Virus record (IMG/VR): IMGVR_UViG_3300010354_000084
Location: 1-64,000 of that record
DNA length: 64,000 nt
Direction: 5' to 3' (one strand)
Origin: a virus
The position numbers were made by a program, and so were the translations under genes. This document shows positions 41,790 through 50,622 of the stretch, piece by piece; the first letter of the stretch is position 1; each line of letters begins with the position of its first letter. The notes under the pieces are model-generated. The model made no database searches and was not told the DNA's origin. It saw nothing but the letters and a program-made list of their open reading frames with translations.

Positions 41790-42598
41790 TGTTAGGACAA
41801 CATTTTTATAACGAAGCAATAAAGAAAACCGTTGTCGGTTTTGGAACTTTATTTAATAATATTGAGATAAGAAAGATAGATCCTAGTACAGGAGATGTTT
41901 TAGAAGTAGAAAAAGTTCCAATTGCTTATGGTCCAAAGCAAAAGTTCTTAACTCGCCTTGAACAAAATTTAGACACCACCTCAAAAAGAAGAGTAGCAAT
42001 TGTGCTACCAAGAATTTATTTTGAACTTTCTAATGTTTCTTATGATTCTTCTAGGAAGACAAGTCCTGTACAAAAGTACAGATCAATTATCGATGATAAT
42101 GGCAATGAAGTAAGAGTTCAATATGTTCCAGTTCCTTATAATTTAGATTTTGAATTAGGTATCATTGCTAAGAATCAGGATGATGGATTACAAATTCTGG
42201 AACAAATTCTACCATTCTTCCAACCAAATTTCAACATCACTCTCAATATGATTCCTGATATGAATGAAAAGAAAGATGTTCAGATTTGTTTAAACAATAT
42301 TAATTATGAAGATGATTGGGATGATGATTTCCTATCTAGAAGAACAATTGTTTGGACTTTAAACTTTACTGCTAAATCTTATATCTATGGTCCATTCAAT
42401 CAAGCTGATATTATTCGTAAGGCAATGGTTTATGAAACTGTCGGTGACTTAGATCAAAACAAACGTAATGCCAAATTTACATATACACCAAAAGCATTAG
42501 AAGATAATAATGAGGATGGTGTGATAAATGAGGATGATGATTTACTAGTAATGCCAGATGATGATTTTGGTTTTAATGAAGGTATCGAACTATTGTAA
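41789..42598 (+). CDS. gp15: tail sheath stabiliser gp15
   Basis: A 269-residue protein, close to T4 gp15 (272). The 'GQHFYNEAIKKTVVGFGTLF' start and the central 'PVPYNLDFELGIIAKNQDD' and 'ILEQILPFFQPNFN' segments are typical of this family. gp15 caps the top of the tube and sheath, where the tail meets the neck. The C-terminus is strongly acidic (NNEDGVINEDDDLLVMPDDD). Its ATG overlaps the gp14 stop. Confidence 0.9.
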   Translation: MLGQHFYNEAIKKTVVGFGTLFNNIEIRKIDPSTGDVLEVEKVPIAYGPKQKFLTRLEQNLDTTSKRRVAIVLPRIYFELSNVSYDSSRKTSPVQKYRSIIDDNGNEVRVQYVPVPYNLDFELGIIAKNQDDGLQILEQILPFFQPNFNITLNMIPDMNEKKDVQICLNNINYEDDWDDDFLSRRTIVWTLNFTAKSYIYGPFNQADIIRKAMVYETVGDLDQNKRNAKFTYTPKALEDNNEDGVINEDDDLLVMPDDDFGFNEGIELL

Positions 42599-42601
42599 AA
42601 T

Positions 42602-43015
42602 ATGAACGAGTTTGAAAAAAATATGGAACAAATATTTGATATCGAGATTGAACAATCTCAAGAATCTCCTATCGTAGAGTTACCAAAAAATAAACAAGAC
42701 CCAGAAAAAGATTATGAATATACCAGAGGTCAATTATATGACCTCATAGAGAAGGGTCAGGAGGCGGTACAAGGCGCTTTAGAGGTGGCACAGGAGTCAG
42801 GGCACCCTAGAGCGTATGAGGTCGCTGTGAACGCTATGAAGCAGGTCTCAGACATGACTGATAAACTTATTGATCTTCAAAAGAAGATGAAGGATCTTGA
42901 TGCTCCCGTAAAAGGTAATGGACCTACTACAGTTAATAATACTATGTTTGTTGGGTCAACTGCTGATCTTCAGAAGATGCTCAAAGACATGAGCAAGAAA
43001 GAGTCAGAAGAATAA
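42602..43015 (+). CDS. gp16: small terminase subunit gp16
   Basis: A 137-residue protein (T4 gp16 is 164). The central region has the gp16 coiled-coil pattern (QLYDLIEKGQEAVQGALEVA, then SGHPRAYEVAVNAMKQVSDM and TDKLIDLQKKMKDL), followed by a short 'NNTMFVGSTADLQKM' tail. gp16 forms rings that recognise DNA and stimulate the gp17 motor. It starts 3 bp after gp15. Codon use is odd: the 100 bp at 42751-42850 are 58% G+C by count, in an otherwise A+T-rich neighbourhood. Confidence 0.85.
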   Translation: MNEFEKNMEQIFDIEIEQSQESPIVELPKNKQDPEKDYEYTRGQLYDLIEKGQEAVQGALEVAQESGHPRAYEVAVNAMKQVSDMTDKLIDLQKKMKDLDAPVKGNGPTTVNNTMFVGSTADLQKMLKDMSKKESEE

Positions 43016-43018
43016 ATA
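43011..43018 (+). promoter_or_regulatory. weak late promoter motif
   Basis: AATAAATA overlaps the gp16 stop codon and lies 21 bp before the next gene. It fits NATAAATA but is less close to the T4 consensus. Confidence 0.4.
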
Positions 43019-43039
43019 TAAAATAAACGGTAAATAAAA

Positions 43040-43315
43040 ATGAGATTGAAAATTTTAGGGCAAGAAGCTGCTCTTCCCACAACTGCTAATACTGCCACAA
43101 CTGTAAACGGAGCGACAGAAGTTCGTATTTTACATGATGCTGGTGGTAATGAGACACATCTAGTTACTATAACTGATGGAGAGGCAACTCCAGCAACTGT
43201 AGCATCTTTTAGTATGACTCCTGGAACAACTCTAGTGATTAGGAAATTACCTACCCAAAAAATATATGCAGCAAATAATGATGTAAGAGCTGTTTCGGTT
43301 TCATATCAAGCATGA
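43040..43315 (+). CDS. small beta-rich protein, unknown
   Basis: A 91-residue protein, alanine- and threonine-rich, with an apparent beta-sandwich pattern (TEVRILHDAGGNETHLVTIT, then ATVASFSMTPGTTLVIRKL and VRAVSVSYQA). It has no signal peptide, cysteines or catalytic motif. Similar short proteins occur between terminase genes in cyanophages, but I know no function. A minor virion or head-decoration protein is possible. The last four bases (ATGA) overlap the start of the next gene, so the two are coupled. Confidence 0.65.
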   Translation: MRLKILGQEAALPTTANTATTVNGATEVRILHDAGGNETHLVTITDGEATPATVASFSMTPGTTLVIRKLPTQKIYAANNDVRAVSVSYQA

Positions 43316-43941
43316 AAAAGAAAGTTTCTACAGAGAAAGAAATTGCCAAGAAACATGGTGTTGATGTTAAATATATTGTAACACAAGCGGAAATTGGTTC
43401 TACTGTAGAACGAGAGCATGTGACTACACACGAAGAAGCGTATGGCATTGCTCTTCAGCATCTAGACGAATTTCCAGATTACTACAAGCACTTACTCAAG
43501 ATGGAAAAGCAACTTAAAAAAGAATGGAAGAACGGTAAGAAAAAAACTTACAAGGATATTAAAGAGTCCATTAAACTTCATGAAAATCATATTGCTGTTG
43601 CCATGGGTAGAGAGTTAGATGATGAAGGTGGTATGATCATGAGTCAACTAGATACGATTGAACGTTCTGTTAATCGTTTACGTGAAGTTGTAAAAGATCC
43701 TAAGATGCAACTTCCAGGTTGGGTACAATCTAAAGTAACTCTTGCTTGTGATTATATTGATACCGCTTCAGAATATATGAGCGGCAAAAATGAAGAGGTT
43801 GTTTACGAAGAAGAAAAGAAAGAAAAGGAAGAAAAAAAGTTTTGTAGACTCTGCCAAAAACCAGAAACACAAAAAGAATGTTCTTATGGACCTAAAGCTT
43901 GGGAAAGATTTAGTGTTCCTATTCCAAGTGTTAAGAAGTAA
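43312..43941 (+). CDS. DUF5661-like protein with C-terminal zinc motif
   Basis: A 209-residue basic and acidic-rich protein. The N-terminal 60 residues (EKEIAKKHGVDVKYIVTQAE, then HVTTHEEAYGIALQHLDEFP and YYKHLLKMEKQL) resemble DUF5661, a short family of unknown function found in phages and bacteria. The middle (residues about 85-155) is helical. A highly charged linker (EEEKKEKEEKKF) is followed by two cysteine pairs (CRLCQKPETQKEC) that could bind zinc. It overlaps the preceding gene by ATGA. Function unknown; the zinc-like end suggests nucleic acid or protein contact. Confidence 0.6.
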   Translation: MKKKVSTEKEIAKKHGVDVKYIVTQAEIGSTVEREHVTTHEEAYGIALQHLDEFPDYYKHLLKMEKQLKKEWKNGKKKTYKDIKESIKLHENHIAVAMGRELDDEGGMIMSQLDTIERSVNRLREVVKDPKMQLPGWVQSKVTLACDYIDTASEYMSGKNEEVVYEEEKKEKEEKKFCRLCQKPETQKECSYGPKAWERFSVPIPSVKK

Positions 43942-43959
43942 ATATGTGTAAACGGTAAC

Positions 43960-43987
43960 TTGACGTTACACAATTCACATATATAAT
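43960..43987 (+). promoter_or_regulatory. sigma70-type promoter before terminase genes
   Basis: TTGACG (43960-43965), 16 bp, TATAAT (43982-43987). This looks like a host-sigma promoter. A 5-bp inverted repeat (GTAAC 43955-43959, GTTAC 43965-43969) sits across the -35 box, and CGGTAA (43953-43958) pairs with TTACCG (43992-43997) across the whole promoter, which suggests an operator. It would transcribe the zinc-ribbon gene and gp17. Confidence 0.65.
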
Positions 43988-44013
43988 AAGATTACCGTCT
44001 TAAGGTAAGACTT

Positions 44014-44250
44014 ATGAATACTAAAAACTGCCCCAAGTGTGGAGCAACCTGGATCGATGGACAACATTATTGGAACGGAACCAATAAAAAAGGAGATGAA
44101 ACTGAACTCGCTTCTTTAGTCTGTGATAGGTTTGGTGATGATACTTGTATCAATCAAATGAAAGGTACAACGAAAGGTGATGGATGGCAGAAGAGATTAG
44201 AAAATATGGAAGATTTAAAGTACGATCATTATAAACGAAATTATGGCTGA
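44014..44250 (+). CDS. small zinc-ribbon-like protein before terminase
   Basis: A 78-residue protein with CPKCG near the start, a 'GQHYWNGTNKKGDE' segment, and two more cysteines (LVCDRFGDDTCIN), a plausible four-Cys zinc site. It is preceded by an AAGG-type ribosome site and a sigma70 promoter, and overlaps gp17 by 8 bp, so its translation is tied to that of the motor protein. I know it only as a conserved unknown in cyanophages. The context suggests a role in, or regulation of, packaging. Confidence 0.65.
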   Translation: MNTKNCPKCGATWIDGQHYWNGTNKKGDETELASLVCDRFGDDTCINQMKGTTKGDGWQKRLENMEDLKYDHYKRNYG

Positions 44251-45892
44251 TACTGGTGTATATCTTGGTAATCCTTTATTAAAAAAAGCAAACGTTCCTC
44301 ATGATTGGACAAAGGAACAAATTCACGAATACTTAAAATGTAAAGAAGATCCTGTTTACTTTGCTCTTAACTACGTAAAAATCGTTTCTGTCGATGAAGG
44401 ATTAATTCCTTTTAGAATGTATGACTTCCAGAAAGAACTAGTTAATAGATTTCACAACAACAGATTCAACATCGCTAAATTACCAAGACAGACAGGAAAA
44501 TCTACAGTTGTGGTTTCCTATTTGCTTCACTATGCATTGTTTAATGATAGTGCCAATATTGGTATTCTAGCAAACAAAGCATCAACTGCTAGAGACCTAT
44601 TGGGAAGATTACAAACAGCATACGAGAATCTTCCTAAGTGGTTACAGCAAGGTGTTCTTGTTTGGAACAAAGGATCTATGGAACTAGAAAATGGTTCCAA
44701 AATTATGGCGGCATCCACTTCAGCATCTGCTGTACGAGGCATGTCATTTAATATTATCTTCTTGGACGAATTTGCTTTCGTTCCAAATCATATTGCGGAT
44801 GACTTTTTCTCATCTGTATATCCTACCATTTCATCAGGTCAGAAAACAAAAGTTATTATTATTTCTACACCTTATGGTATGAACCACTTCTATAAGTTGT
44901 GGGTTGATGCTCAAAATAAAAGAAACAATTATATTTGGACGGAAGTTCACTGGTCAGAAGTTCCTGGTCGTGATGCTAAATGGAAAGAAGAAACAATCAA
45001 GAATACTTCCGAACGACAGTTCACTCAGGAATTTGAATGTGAATTTTTAGGTTCGGTTGACACTCTCATTGCTGCTTCTAAACTAAGATCACTTGTATTT
45101 GACACTCCAATTAGTACTAATAAAGGTTTAGATATTTACGAAAAACCACAAGAAAAATCTGAGTATATTATTACTGCTGATGTCAGTAGAGGTATCGGTG
45201 GAGATTATTCGGCATTTATTGTTTTCGATATTACTACAGTACCATATAAAGTTGTAGCAAAATATAGAAATAATGAAATAAAACCTATGTTGTTTCCAAA
45301 CATCATTAATGATTTGGCAAGAGCATATAATAATGCTTATGTATTATGTGAGGTTAATGATATTGGAGATCAAGTAGCATCTATTCTTAACTATGATTTA
45401 GAATATCCTAATGTATTAATGTGCTCAATGAGGGGTAGAGCAGGTCAAATTGTTGGACAAGGATTTTCTGGAACTAAAACTCAACTTGGATTGAAAATGT
45501 CTATTACCGTTAAAAAAGTTGGGTGTGCTAATTTAAAAACAATGGTAGAAGATGACAAGCTATTGTTTAGAGATTATGAAATTATATCTGAGCTTACCAC
45601 ATTTATTCAGAAAAAGCAATCTTTCGAAGCTGATGAAGGATTCCACGACGATCTTGTAATGTGTCTTGTAATATTTGCTTGGTTAGCAGTACAAGATTAT
45701 TTTAAGGAGATGACTGATAATGATATACGTCAAAGAATTTATGAAGAGCAAAAGAATCAAATTGAGCAGGATATGTCTCCATTTGGATTTATTGTTACAG
45801 GTCTTGAGGGTGACGAAGGTATTGTAACTAATGGAAGTTTATGGGAGTATGGAGAAACTCAAGAAGATGTATCTTATATGTGGAATTATTAA
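44243..45892 (+). CDS. gp17: large terminase subunit gp17
   Basis: A 549-residue DNA-packaging motor (T4 gp17 is 610). The ATPase has Walker A at 80-88 (LPRQTGKST) and Walker B at about 172-176 (FLDE, Asp175/Glu176). The C-terminal RNase-H-like nuclease has its first acidic residue at Asp313 (TADVSRG), a central 'CEVND' and the final 'FHDD' at 467-470. It uses ATP to pump DNA through the portal and cuts the concatemer. The reading frame is intact with no intron or intein. The stop overlaps the next ATG (TAATG). Confidence 0.95.
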   Translation: MADTGVYLGNPLLKKANVPHDWTKEQIHEYLKCKEDPVYFALNYVKIVSVDEGLIPFRMYDFQKELVNRFHNNRFNIAKLPRQTGKSTVVVSYLLHYALFNDSANIGILANKASTARDLLGRLQTAYENLPKWLQQGVLVWNKGSMELENGSKIMAASTSASAVRGMSFNIIFLDEFAFVPNHIADDFFSSVYPTISSGQKTKVIIISTPYGMNHFYKLWVDAQNKRNNYIWTEVHWSEVPGRDAKWKEETIKNTSERQFTQEFECEFLGSVDTLIAASKLRSLVFDTPISTNKGLDIYEKPQEKSEYIITADVSRGIGGDYSAFIVFDITTVPYKVVAKYRNNEIKPMLFPNIINDLARAYNNAYVLCEVNDIGDQVASILNYDLEYPNVLMCSMRGRAGQIVGQGFSGTKTQLGLKMSITVKKVGCANLKTMVEDDKLLFRDYEIISELTTFIQKKQSFEADEGFHDDLVMCLVIFAWLAVQDYFKEMTDNDIRQRIYEEQKNQIEQDMSPFGFIVTGLEGDEGIVTNGSLWEYGETQEDVSYMWNY

Positions 45893-46122
45893 TGGATATA
45901 GAAGATCAATTCTCTTTGGGTCATCTTCTTTTTAAAGAAAGGAAGTGTAGAGCATGTGGTAAAATAAAAGATTTGTTATCTGATTTTTATTTAACTCGTA
46001 AAGATAGAGCAACTGCTTTATCTGCTTATTCATATGAATGTAAAGAGTGTACTATAAAGCGGGTAATTATTAGTAGAATGACTACAGCAGTATTTGATAA
46101 GTGGGAATATCCTGACTGGTAA
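45892..46122 (+). CDS. small treble-clef-like zinc protein after terminase
   Basis: A 76-residue protein from ATG 45892, which overlaps the gp17 stop; a longer in-frame ATG at 45841 lies inside gp17 and is unlikely. It has two CxxC pairs, CRACGKIKDLLSDFY and YECKECTIKR, spaced like the treble-clef fingers found at the front of some phage HNH nucleases. No HNH catalytic residues follow, so it is not itself a recognisable nuclease. Coupling to gp17 suggests a packaging-related DNA-binding role, which is inference. Confidence 0.65.
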   Translation: MDIEDQFSLGHLLFKERKCRACGKIKDLLSDFYLTRKDRATALSAYSYECKECTIKRVIISRMTTAVFDKWEYPDW

Positions 46123-46162
46123 ATTGTTCATGTAGTGTTTCCCCACTGAAAAGAATCAAAAT

Positions 46163-46170
46163 CATAAATA
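46163..46170 (+). promoter_or_regulatory. late promoter motif for gp18
   Basis: CATAAATA lies 39 bp before the gp18 start. The leader then offers AGAGGAG at 46197-46203, one of the strongest ribosome sites in the window. An ATG at 46185 is not followed by a long frame. Confidence 0.55.
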
Positions 46171-46209
46171 ATTTTAGTTAAAAAATGACATCTTTTAGAG
46201 GAGAAAAAC

Positions 46210-48183
46210 ATGGCAAGTCAAGTCTCGCCTGGAATTATATTAAAGGAGCGTGATTTATCTAATGCCGTAATTGTTGGTGCTCAGCAGATTACAGCTGGTT
46301 TTGCTTCGACCTTCAAAAAAGGTCCTATCGATCAGATTGTAAATATCAGTTCACAAAAACAATTTATTGATGTTTTCGGAAAACCATCAGATTCAAACGC
46401 CGAAGATTGGTTTGTTGCTTCTGAATTTTTAAGCTATGGTGGTAGATTAGCAGTAATTCGTGCTACCACTAATGTATTAAATGCTGCTTCAGATGGTGGT
46501 GTTTTAGTTAAAAATGATTTAGATTGGATGTCGGGTGGAACAGTATCCGACTACGTTATCGCCAGATCAGCGGGGCAGTGGGGTAATTCACTTTTAGTTG
46601 CTTTTATTGATAGAGGTGCCGATCAAGTTTTAACCCTAGCAGCTGCTCCAACAGATATTAATCTAAGTATAGGATCAACAATTGAGATTGCTGTAAATTC
46701 TATAGAAGATACTGTATCTGCTAGAGTTTATCAATGGGATGCTACGACTTTAAAATTATCTATTATTTTAGATGATCCAACAGTTTTAGTTGCTAGTGGT
46801 GATACGCTAAATGATGACGGTACTCCAAGATCAATTACTGCTGTTGCCGATTGGTATTCACAAGCAGAAATTACATATGGAATGGGACAAACAACTGGAA
46901 TCAAATTATCTTCCGTTGCTCCACGCCCAGGAACATCTGATTATGCCGCGGCAAATGGATTAAATTACGATGAAGTCCACGTTGCTGTTGTAGATTTAAC
47001 TGGAGTTATTTCAGGATCTCCAAATACAATTTTGGAAAAATACGCCTATCTATCAAAACTTTCTGATGGAAAGAGTACTGAAGGTGCTAATACATATTAC
47101 AGATCTGTAATTAATGAGCAGTCATCATATGTATTTACTGGTCTTCATCCACAACCACAACTTTCAGGTTTAAATTGTGGAGAATCAGTAGAATCTTTAG
47201 ATGGAGATACAGGTAATTTTGAATTACTTTTTGCCACAAGTTATTCTCTGTATGGTGGCACCGACGATTATCAGTATGATGCTGATGAAATTGGTTCGGC
47301 ATATGATATTTTCTTAGATACCGAAGAAACCAATATTGACTTTGTTCTTATGGGCGGATCAATGGCATTAGAAAGTGCTACCAAACAAAAGGCTGCTAAA
47401 GTTATTGCTATTGCTGCTTCTAGAAAAGATTGTGTGGCATTTGTATCGCCACACAAAGGAAATCAAATTGGTGCTAATGGAGCATTAACTTCATCTCAGC
47501 AAAAGTTAAATACAATTAATTTCTTTAATGGTTTAACTTCAACATCATATGCTGTATTTGATAGTGGTTACAAGTATATGTACGATAGATTTAATGATAA
47601 GTATCGTTACATTCCATGTAATGGTGATATCGCTGGTCTATGTGTTGCCACTTCAGCATCTTTAGATGATTGGTATTCACCAGCTGGTCTAAACAGAGGT
47701 TCATTACGTAACGCTGTTAAACTTGCTTACAATCCAAATAAAGCTGACAGAGATGAATTATATCAGGTAAGAATTAATCCTATTGTTTCTTTCCCTGGTT
47801 CTGGTGTAACATTGTTTGGAGACAAGACTGCTCTTGCTTCTCCAAGTGCTTTTGATCGTATTAACGTTCGCCGCCTCTTCCTCAATATTGAGAAGAGAGT
47901 AGAAGGACTTGCTAAGCAAGTTCTATTTGAACAGAATGATGAGATCACAAGATCTTCATTCTCAAGTGCCGTTAATTCCTACATGGCAGAAATTCAAGCA
48001 AGAAGAGGCGTGACCGACTTCTTGGTTGTTTGTGATGAATCAAACAATACACCTGATGTTATTGATCGTAACGAATTTGTTGCTGAAGTTTATATCAAGC
48101 CAACTCGTTCCATCAACTACGTAACAGTAACCTTTACTGCTACTAAGACTGGTGTTTCGTTTGCTGAAGTAATTGGTCAATAA
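46210..48183 (+). CDS. gp18: tail sheath protein gp18
   Basis: A 657-residue contractile sheath subunit, almost the size of T4 gp18 (659). Typical features are the N-terminal VSPGIILKERDLS, the 'FASTFKKGPIDQIVNISSQK' strand, and the C-terminal 'FDRINVRRLFLNIEKRVEGL' and 'FVAEVYIKPTRSINYVTVTF' segments of the sheath polymerisation core. Hexamers stack around the tube and contract at infection. A late promoter motif and a strong ribosome site fit its high copy number. Confidence 0.95.
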   Translation: MASQVSPGIILKERDLSNAVIVGAQQITAGFASTFKKGPIDQIVNISSQKQFIDVFGKPSDSNAEDWFVASEFLSYGGRLAVIRATTNVLNAASDGGVLVKNDLDWMSGGTVSDYVIARSAGQWGNSLLVAFIDRGADQVLTLAAAPTDINLSIGSTIEIAVNSIEDTVSARVYQWDATTLKLSIILDDPTVLVASGDTLNDDGTPRSITAVADWYSQAEITYGMGQTTGIKLSSVAPRPGTSDYAAANGLNYDEVHVAVVDLTGVISGSPNTILEKYAYLSKLSDGKSTEGANTYYRSVINEQSSYVFTGLHPQPQLSGLNCGESVESLDGDTGNFELLFATSYSLYGGTDDYQYDADEIGSAYDIFLDTEETNIDFVLMGGSMALESATKQKAAKVIAIAASRKDCVAFVSPHKGNQIGANGALTSSQQKLNTINFFNGLTSTSYAVFDSGYKYMYDRFNDKYRYIPCNGDIAGLCVATSASLDDWYSPAGLNRGSLRNAVKLAYNPNKADRDELYQVRINPIVSFPGSGVTLFGDKTALASPSAFDRINVRRLFLNIEKRVEGLAKQVLFEQNDEITRSSFSSAVNSYMAEIQARRGVTDFLVVCDESNNTPDVIDRNEFVAEVYIKPTRSINYVTVTFTATKTGVSFAEVIGQ

Positions 48184-48214
48184 TTTCATCACGAACTTTA
48201 CGAGGTAAAAGACA

Positions 48215-48838
48215 ATGGCAACAAAAATTTCTAACTTTATAGCAGAAATCGGACAAGGCGTAAAGCCTAATATGTTCTATGTGGAGATTCCTTTCCCAAC
48301 TGCTTCAAATGGTCTAAAGCAAGGAACAGTTAGCACTGCTGATCAAACTACAGTTAATCTTCTTTGTAAATCTGCTGCTCTTCCAGCATCAAACTTAGGT
48401 GTTATTGAAGTTCCTTTCCGTGGAAGAACTGTAAAAATTGCTGGAGACAGAACATTTGATACTTGGACTGCTACGTTCTTTAACGATAAGAACATGATTA
48501 TTCGTGGTTTATTTGAGCAATGGTTAGAGGCTATTAACACTCATGATGGCAACACTGCTCCACTATTCACACCTTCTGTGGATGGAACCACTGGTTATGC
48601 TCAACTTCTAAAAGTTAAGCAACTCGAAAAGAATTCAGCTGCTGAACCAACAACTGCTTCCATTCTTAGAGAGTATCAGTTACACTATGCTTTCCCAACT
48701 AATGTTTCTCAAATTGATCTTGCTTATGATAGCAACGATCAGATTGAAGAATTTACAGTTGAATTCCAGTATTCATACTGGACAGTGGAAGCTGCTGGCA
48801 CAAGATCAGGTTCTTCAAACCGTATTGTAAATCAGTAA
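48215..48838 (+). CDS. gp19: tail tube protein gp19
   Basis: A 207-residue tube subunit (T4 gp19 is 163). The pattern 'NMFYVEIPFPT', 'LCKSAALPASNLGVIEVPFR' and 'VEFQYSYWTVEA' is characteristic. It forms the inner tube through which DNA passes. It follows gp18 by 31 bp without its own late motif but with GAGG at 48202-48205, so it is probably cotranscribed with the sheath. The extra length relative to T4 lies mostly in the middle. Confidence 0.92.
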   Translation: MATKISNFIAEIGQGVKPNMFYVEIPFPTASNGLKQGTVSTADQTTVNLLCKSAALPASNLGVIEVPFRGRTVKIAGDRTFDTWTATFFNDKNMIIRGLFEQWLEAINTHDGNTAPLFTPSVDGTTGYAQLLKVKQLEKNSAAEPTTASILREYQLHYAFPTNVSQIDLAYDSNDQIEEFTVEFQYSYWTVEAAGTRSGSSNRIVNQ

Positions 48839-48844
48839 TAAATA
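48837..48844 (+). promoter_or_regulatory. late promoter motif for gp20
   Basis: AATAAATA overlaps the gp19 stop region and lies 27 bp before the gp20 ATG. It fits NATAAATA. Confidence 0.45.
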
Positions 48845-48871
48845 GTTTATACGCTGATATAACCCAATACC

Positions 48872-50602
48872 ATGAGTCAATTATTTGGTTTCCTAATTAA
48901 TAAAAAGGGGGAGCAAAGAGGTCAATCTCCTGTTCCCCCCAATGCTGATGATAACGTAGCCACCGTAGCAGGTGGCTATTTTGGCACATATGTTGATACG
49001 GAAGCTGTTGCAAAAAATGAGTATGAGTTAATTAAAAGATATAGAGACATGTCTCTACATCCAGAATGTGATTCTGCTGTCGATGAAATTGTCAATGAGT
49101 TTGTTGTTAGTGATGCAGATGATTCCCCAGTAGAAATAGAACTATCTAATTTAGAAATTAGTGATACTCTCAAATCAAAAATTATTGCTGAGTTTAATTA
49201 TATTAAAAGACTTTTAAAATTTGACAAAAAATGTCATCAGATTATTCGTAATTGGTATGTGGATGGAAGGATATATTACCACAAAGTTATAGATTTAGAC
49301 AACCCAAAAAAAGGTATCTTAGAATTGAGGTATGTAGATCCTCTAAAATTAAGAAAAGTAAGACAGCAAATTAAGGATCCAAAAGCAGATTCTCATACAG
49401 TTAGAGGCACTGCTCTTGAATATGATTGGGGAGATTACATTGAATATTATCTTTACAATCCAAAAGGATTTGCTACATCTTTACCATCAAATTCACCATC
49501 AGATTTTTCAACTGCCAATGGAATCAAGATTGCTTTAGATTCTATTGCTTATGCTGATTGTGGTGTAAAAGATTTAAATAAAAAGATGACCTTGAGCTTT
49601 ATGCATAAAGCAATCAAGGCACTCAATCAGTTAAGAATGATTGAGGACTCTCTTGTTATCTACAGACTTTCTCGTGCTCCAGAGCGTAGAATTTTTTATA
49701 TTGATGTAGGTAATCTTCCGAAGGTTAAGGCAGAGCAATACCTTCGTGAAGTTATGGCTCGTTATAGAAATAAACTTGTTTATGATGCTGGGACAGGAGA
49801 GATTCGTGATGATAAAAAGCATATGTCTATGCTTGAAGATTTCTGGTTACCTCGCCGTGAAGGTGGTAGAGGAACTGAGATCACTACACTGCCAGGCGGT
49901 CAGAACCTTGGTGAACTCAAGGATGTTGAGTATTTCAGAAAGAAACTTTACAACTCACTCAACTTACCACCTTCCCGCCTTACGGATGACAACAAAGGGT
50001 TTAATCTTGGTAAGACCACTGAGGTTCTCAGGGATGAACTTAAGTTCACTAAATTCATCGGTCGTCTCCGTAAGCGTTTCAGCGAACTATTTCACGATAT
50101 TCTCAAGACCCAATTAATTCTCAAAGGTATTATTACCCCAGAAGATTGGGAAGATATGGAAGAGCATATTCAATATGACTATCTCTTCGATAATCACTTC
50201 AACGAATTAAAAGAACAAGAATTAAATCTCCAAAGGATCTCACTTGTTACACAAATGGATCCGTTTGTTGGTAAATATTTTTCTGTTGAATATATCCGTC
50301 GCCAAGTATTGATGCAAACTGAGCAGGAATATAAGGAAATGGATAAGCAGATGAAGAAAGAAATTAATAAAGGATTGGCAATTAGTCCAATTGATACAAA
50401 TAATCTTGATCTTATGGATCGCCAAAACAGTGCTATGGCACCAGAACTGGCAGATATTCAAGCACAAGATTCATTTGCTAGAGAGCAAGATTCTGCAGAT
50501 AAAGCATTCGATAGGAATGAAAAGTCAGCTGATGCTGCTCATAGTAGAGAAATGAAATCTATGAGAGCTCAACCAAAACCAAAATCTAGTTCTAATAAAT
50601 AA
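48872..50602 (+). CDS. gp20: portal protein gp20
   Basis: A 576-residue portal (T4 gp20 is 524). Recognisable segments are 'ELIKRYRDMSLHPECDSAVD', 'AIKALNQLRMIEDSLVIYRL', 'RAPERRIFYIDVGNLP', 'LPGGQNLGELKDVEYF' and 'KLYNSLNLPPSRL'. Twelve copies form the channel at the unique vertex, docking the gp17 motor and later the neck. The C-terminal 60 residues are low-complexity and rich in Asp, Ser and Lys (REQDSADKAFDRNEKSADAA). No Shine-Dalgarno sequence is evident. The stretch coding the conserved core (about 49860-50110) is more G+C-rich than the ends. Confidence 0.95.
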   Translation: MSQLFGFLINKKGEQRGQSPVPPNADDNVATVAGGYFGTYVDTEAVAKNEYELIKRYRDMSLHPECDSAVDEIVNEFVVSDADDSPVEIELSNLEISDTLKSKIIAEFNYIKRLLKFDKKCHQIIRNWYVDGRIYYHKVIDLDNPKKGILELRYVDPLKLRKVRQQIKDPKADSHTVRGTALEYDWGDYIEYYLYNPKGFATSLPSNSPSDFSTANGIKIALDSIAYADCGVKDLNKKMTLSFMHKAIKALNQLRMIEDSLVIYRLSRAPERRIFYIDVGNLPKVKAEQYLREVMARYRNKLVYDAGTGEIRDDKKHMSMLEDFWLPRREGGRGTEITTLPGGQNLGELKDVEYFRKKLYNSLNLPPSRLTDDNKGFNLGKTTEVLRDELKFTKFIGRLRKRFSELFHDILKTQLILKGIITPEDWEDMEEHIQYDYLFDNHFNELKEQELNLQRISLVTQMDPFVGKYFSVEYIRRQVLMQTEQEYKEMDKQMKKEINKGLAISPIDTNNLDLMDRQNSAMAPELADIQAQDSFAREQDSADKAFDRNEKSADAAHSREMKSMRAQPKPKSSSNK

Positions 50603-50622
50603 AACATAACATCAACGTAATT

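Noticed and set aside
45841-45891. Earlier start for the zinc protein inside gp17
   Set aside because: The TAATG overlap at 45890-45894 gives a normal coupled start, and the extra 17 residues do not fit the family pattern.
44243-45892. Intein or intron in gp17
   Set aside because: Walker A, Walker B and nuclease motifs are in normal order and spacing with an uninterrupted frame of expected length.
46130-46150. Small hairpin AGTG/CACT after the zinc gene as terminator
   Set aside because: Stem of only 4 bp and no T run.
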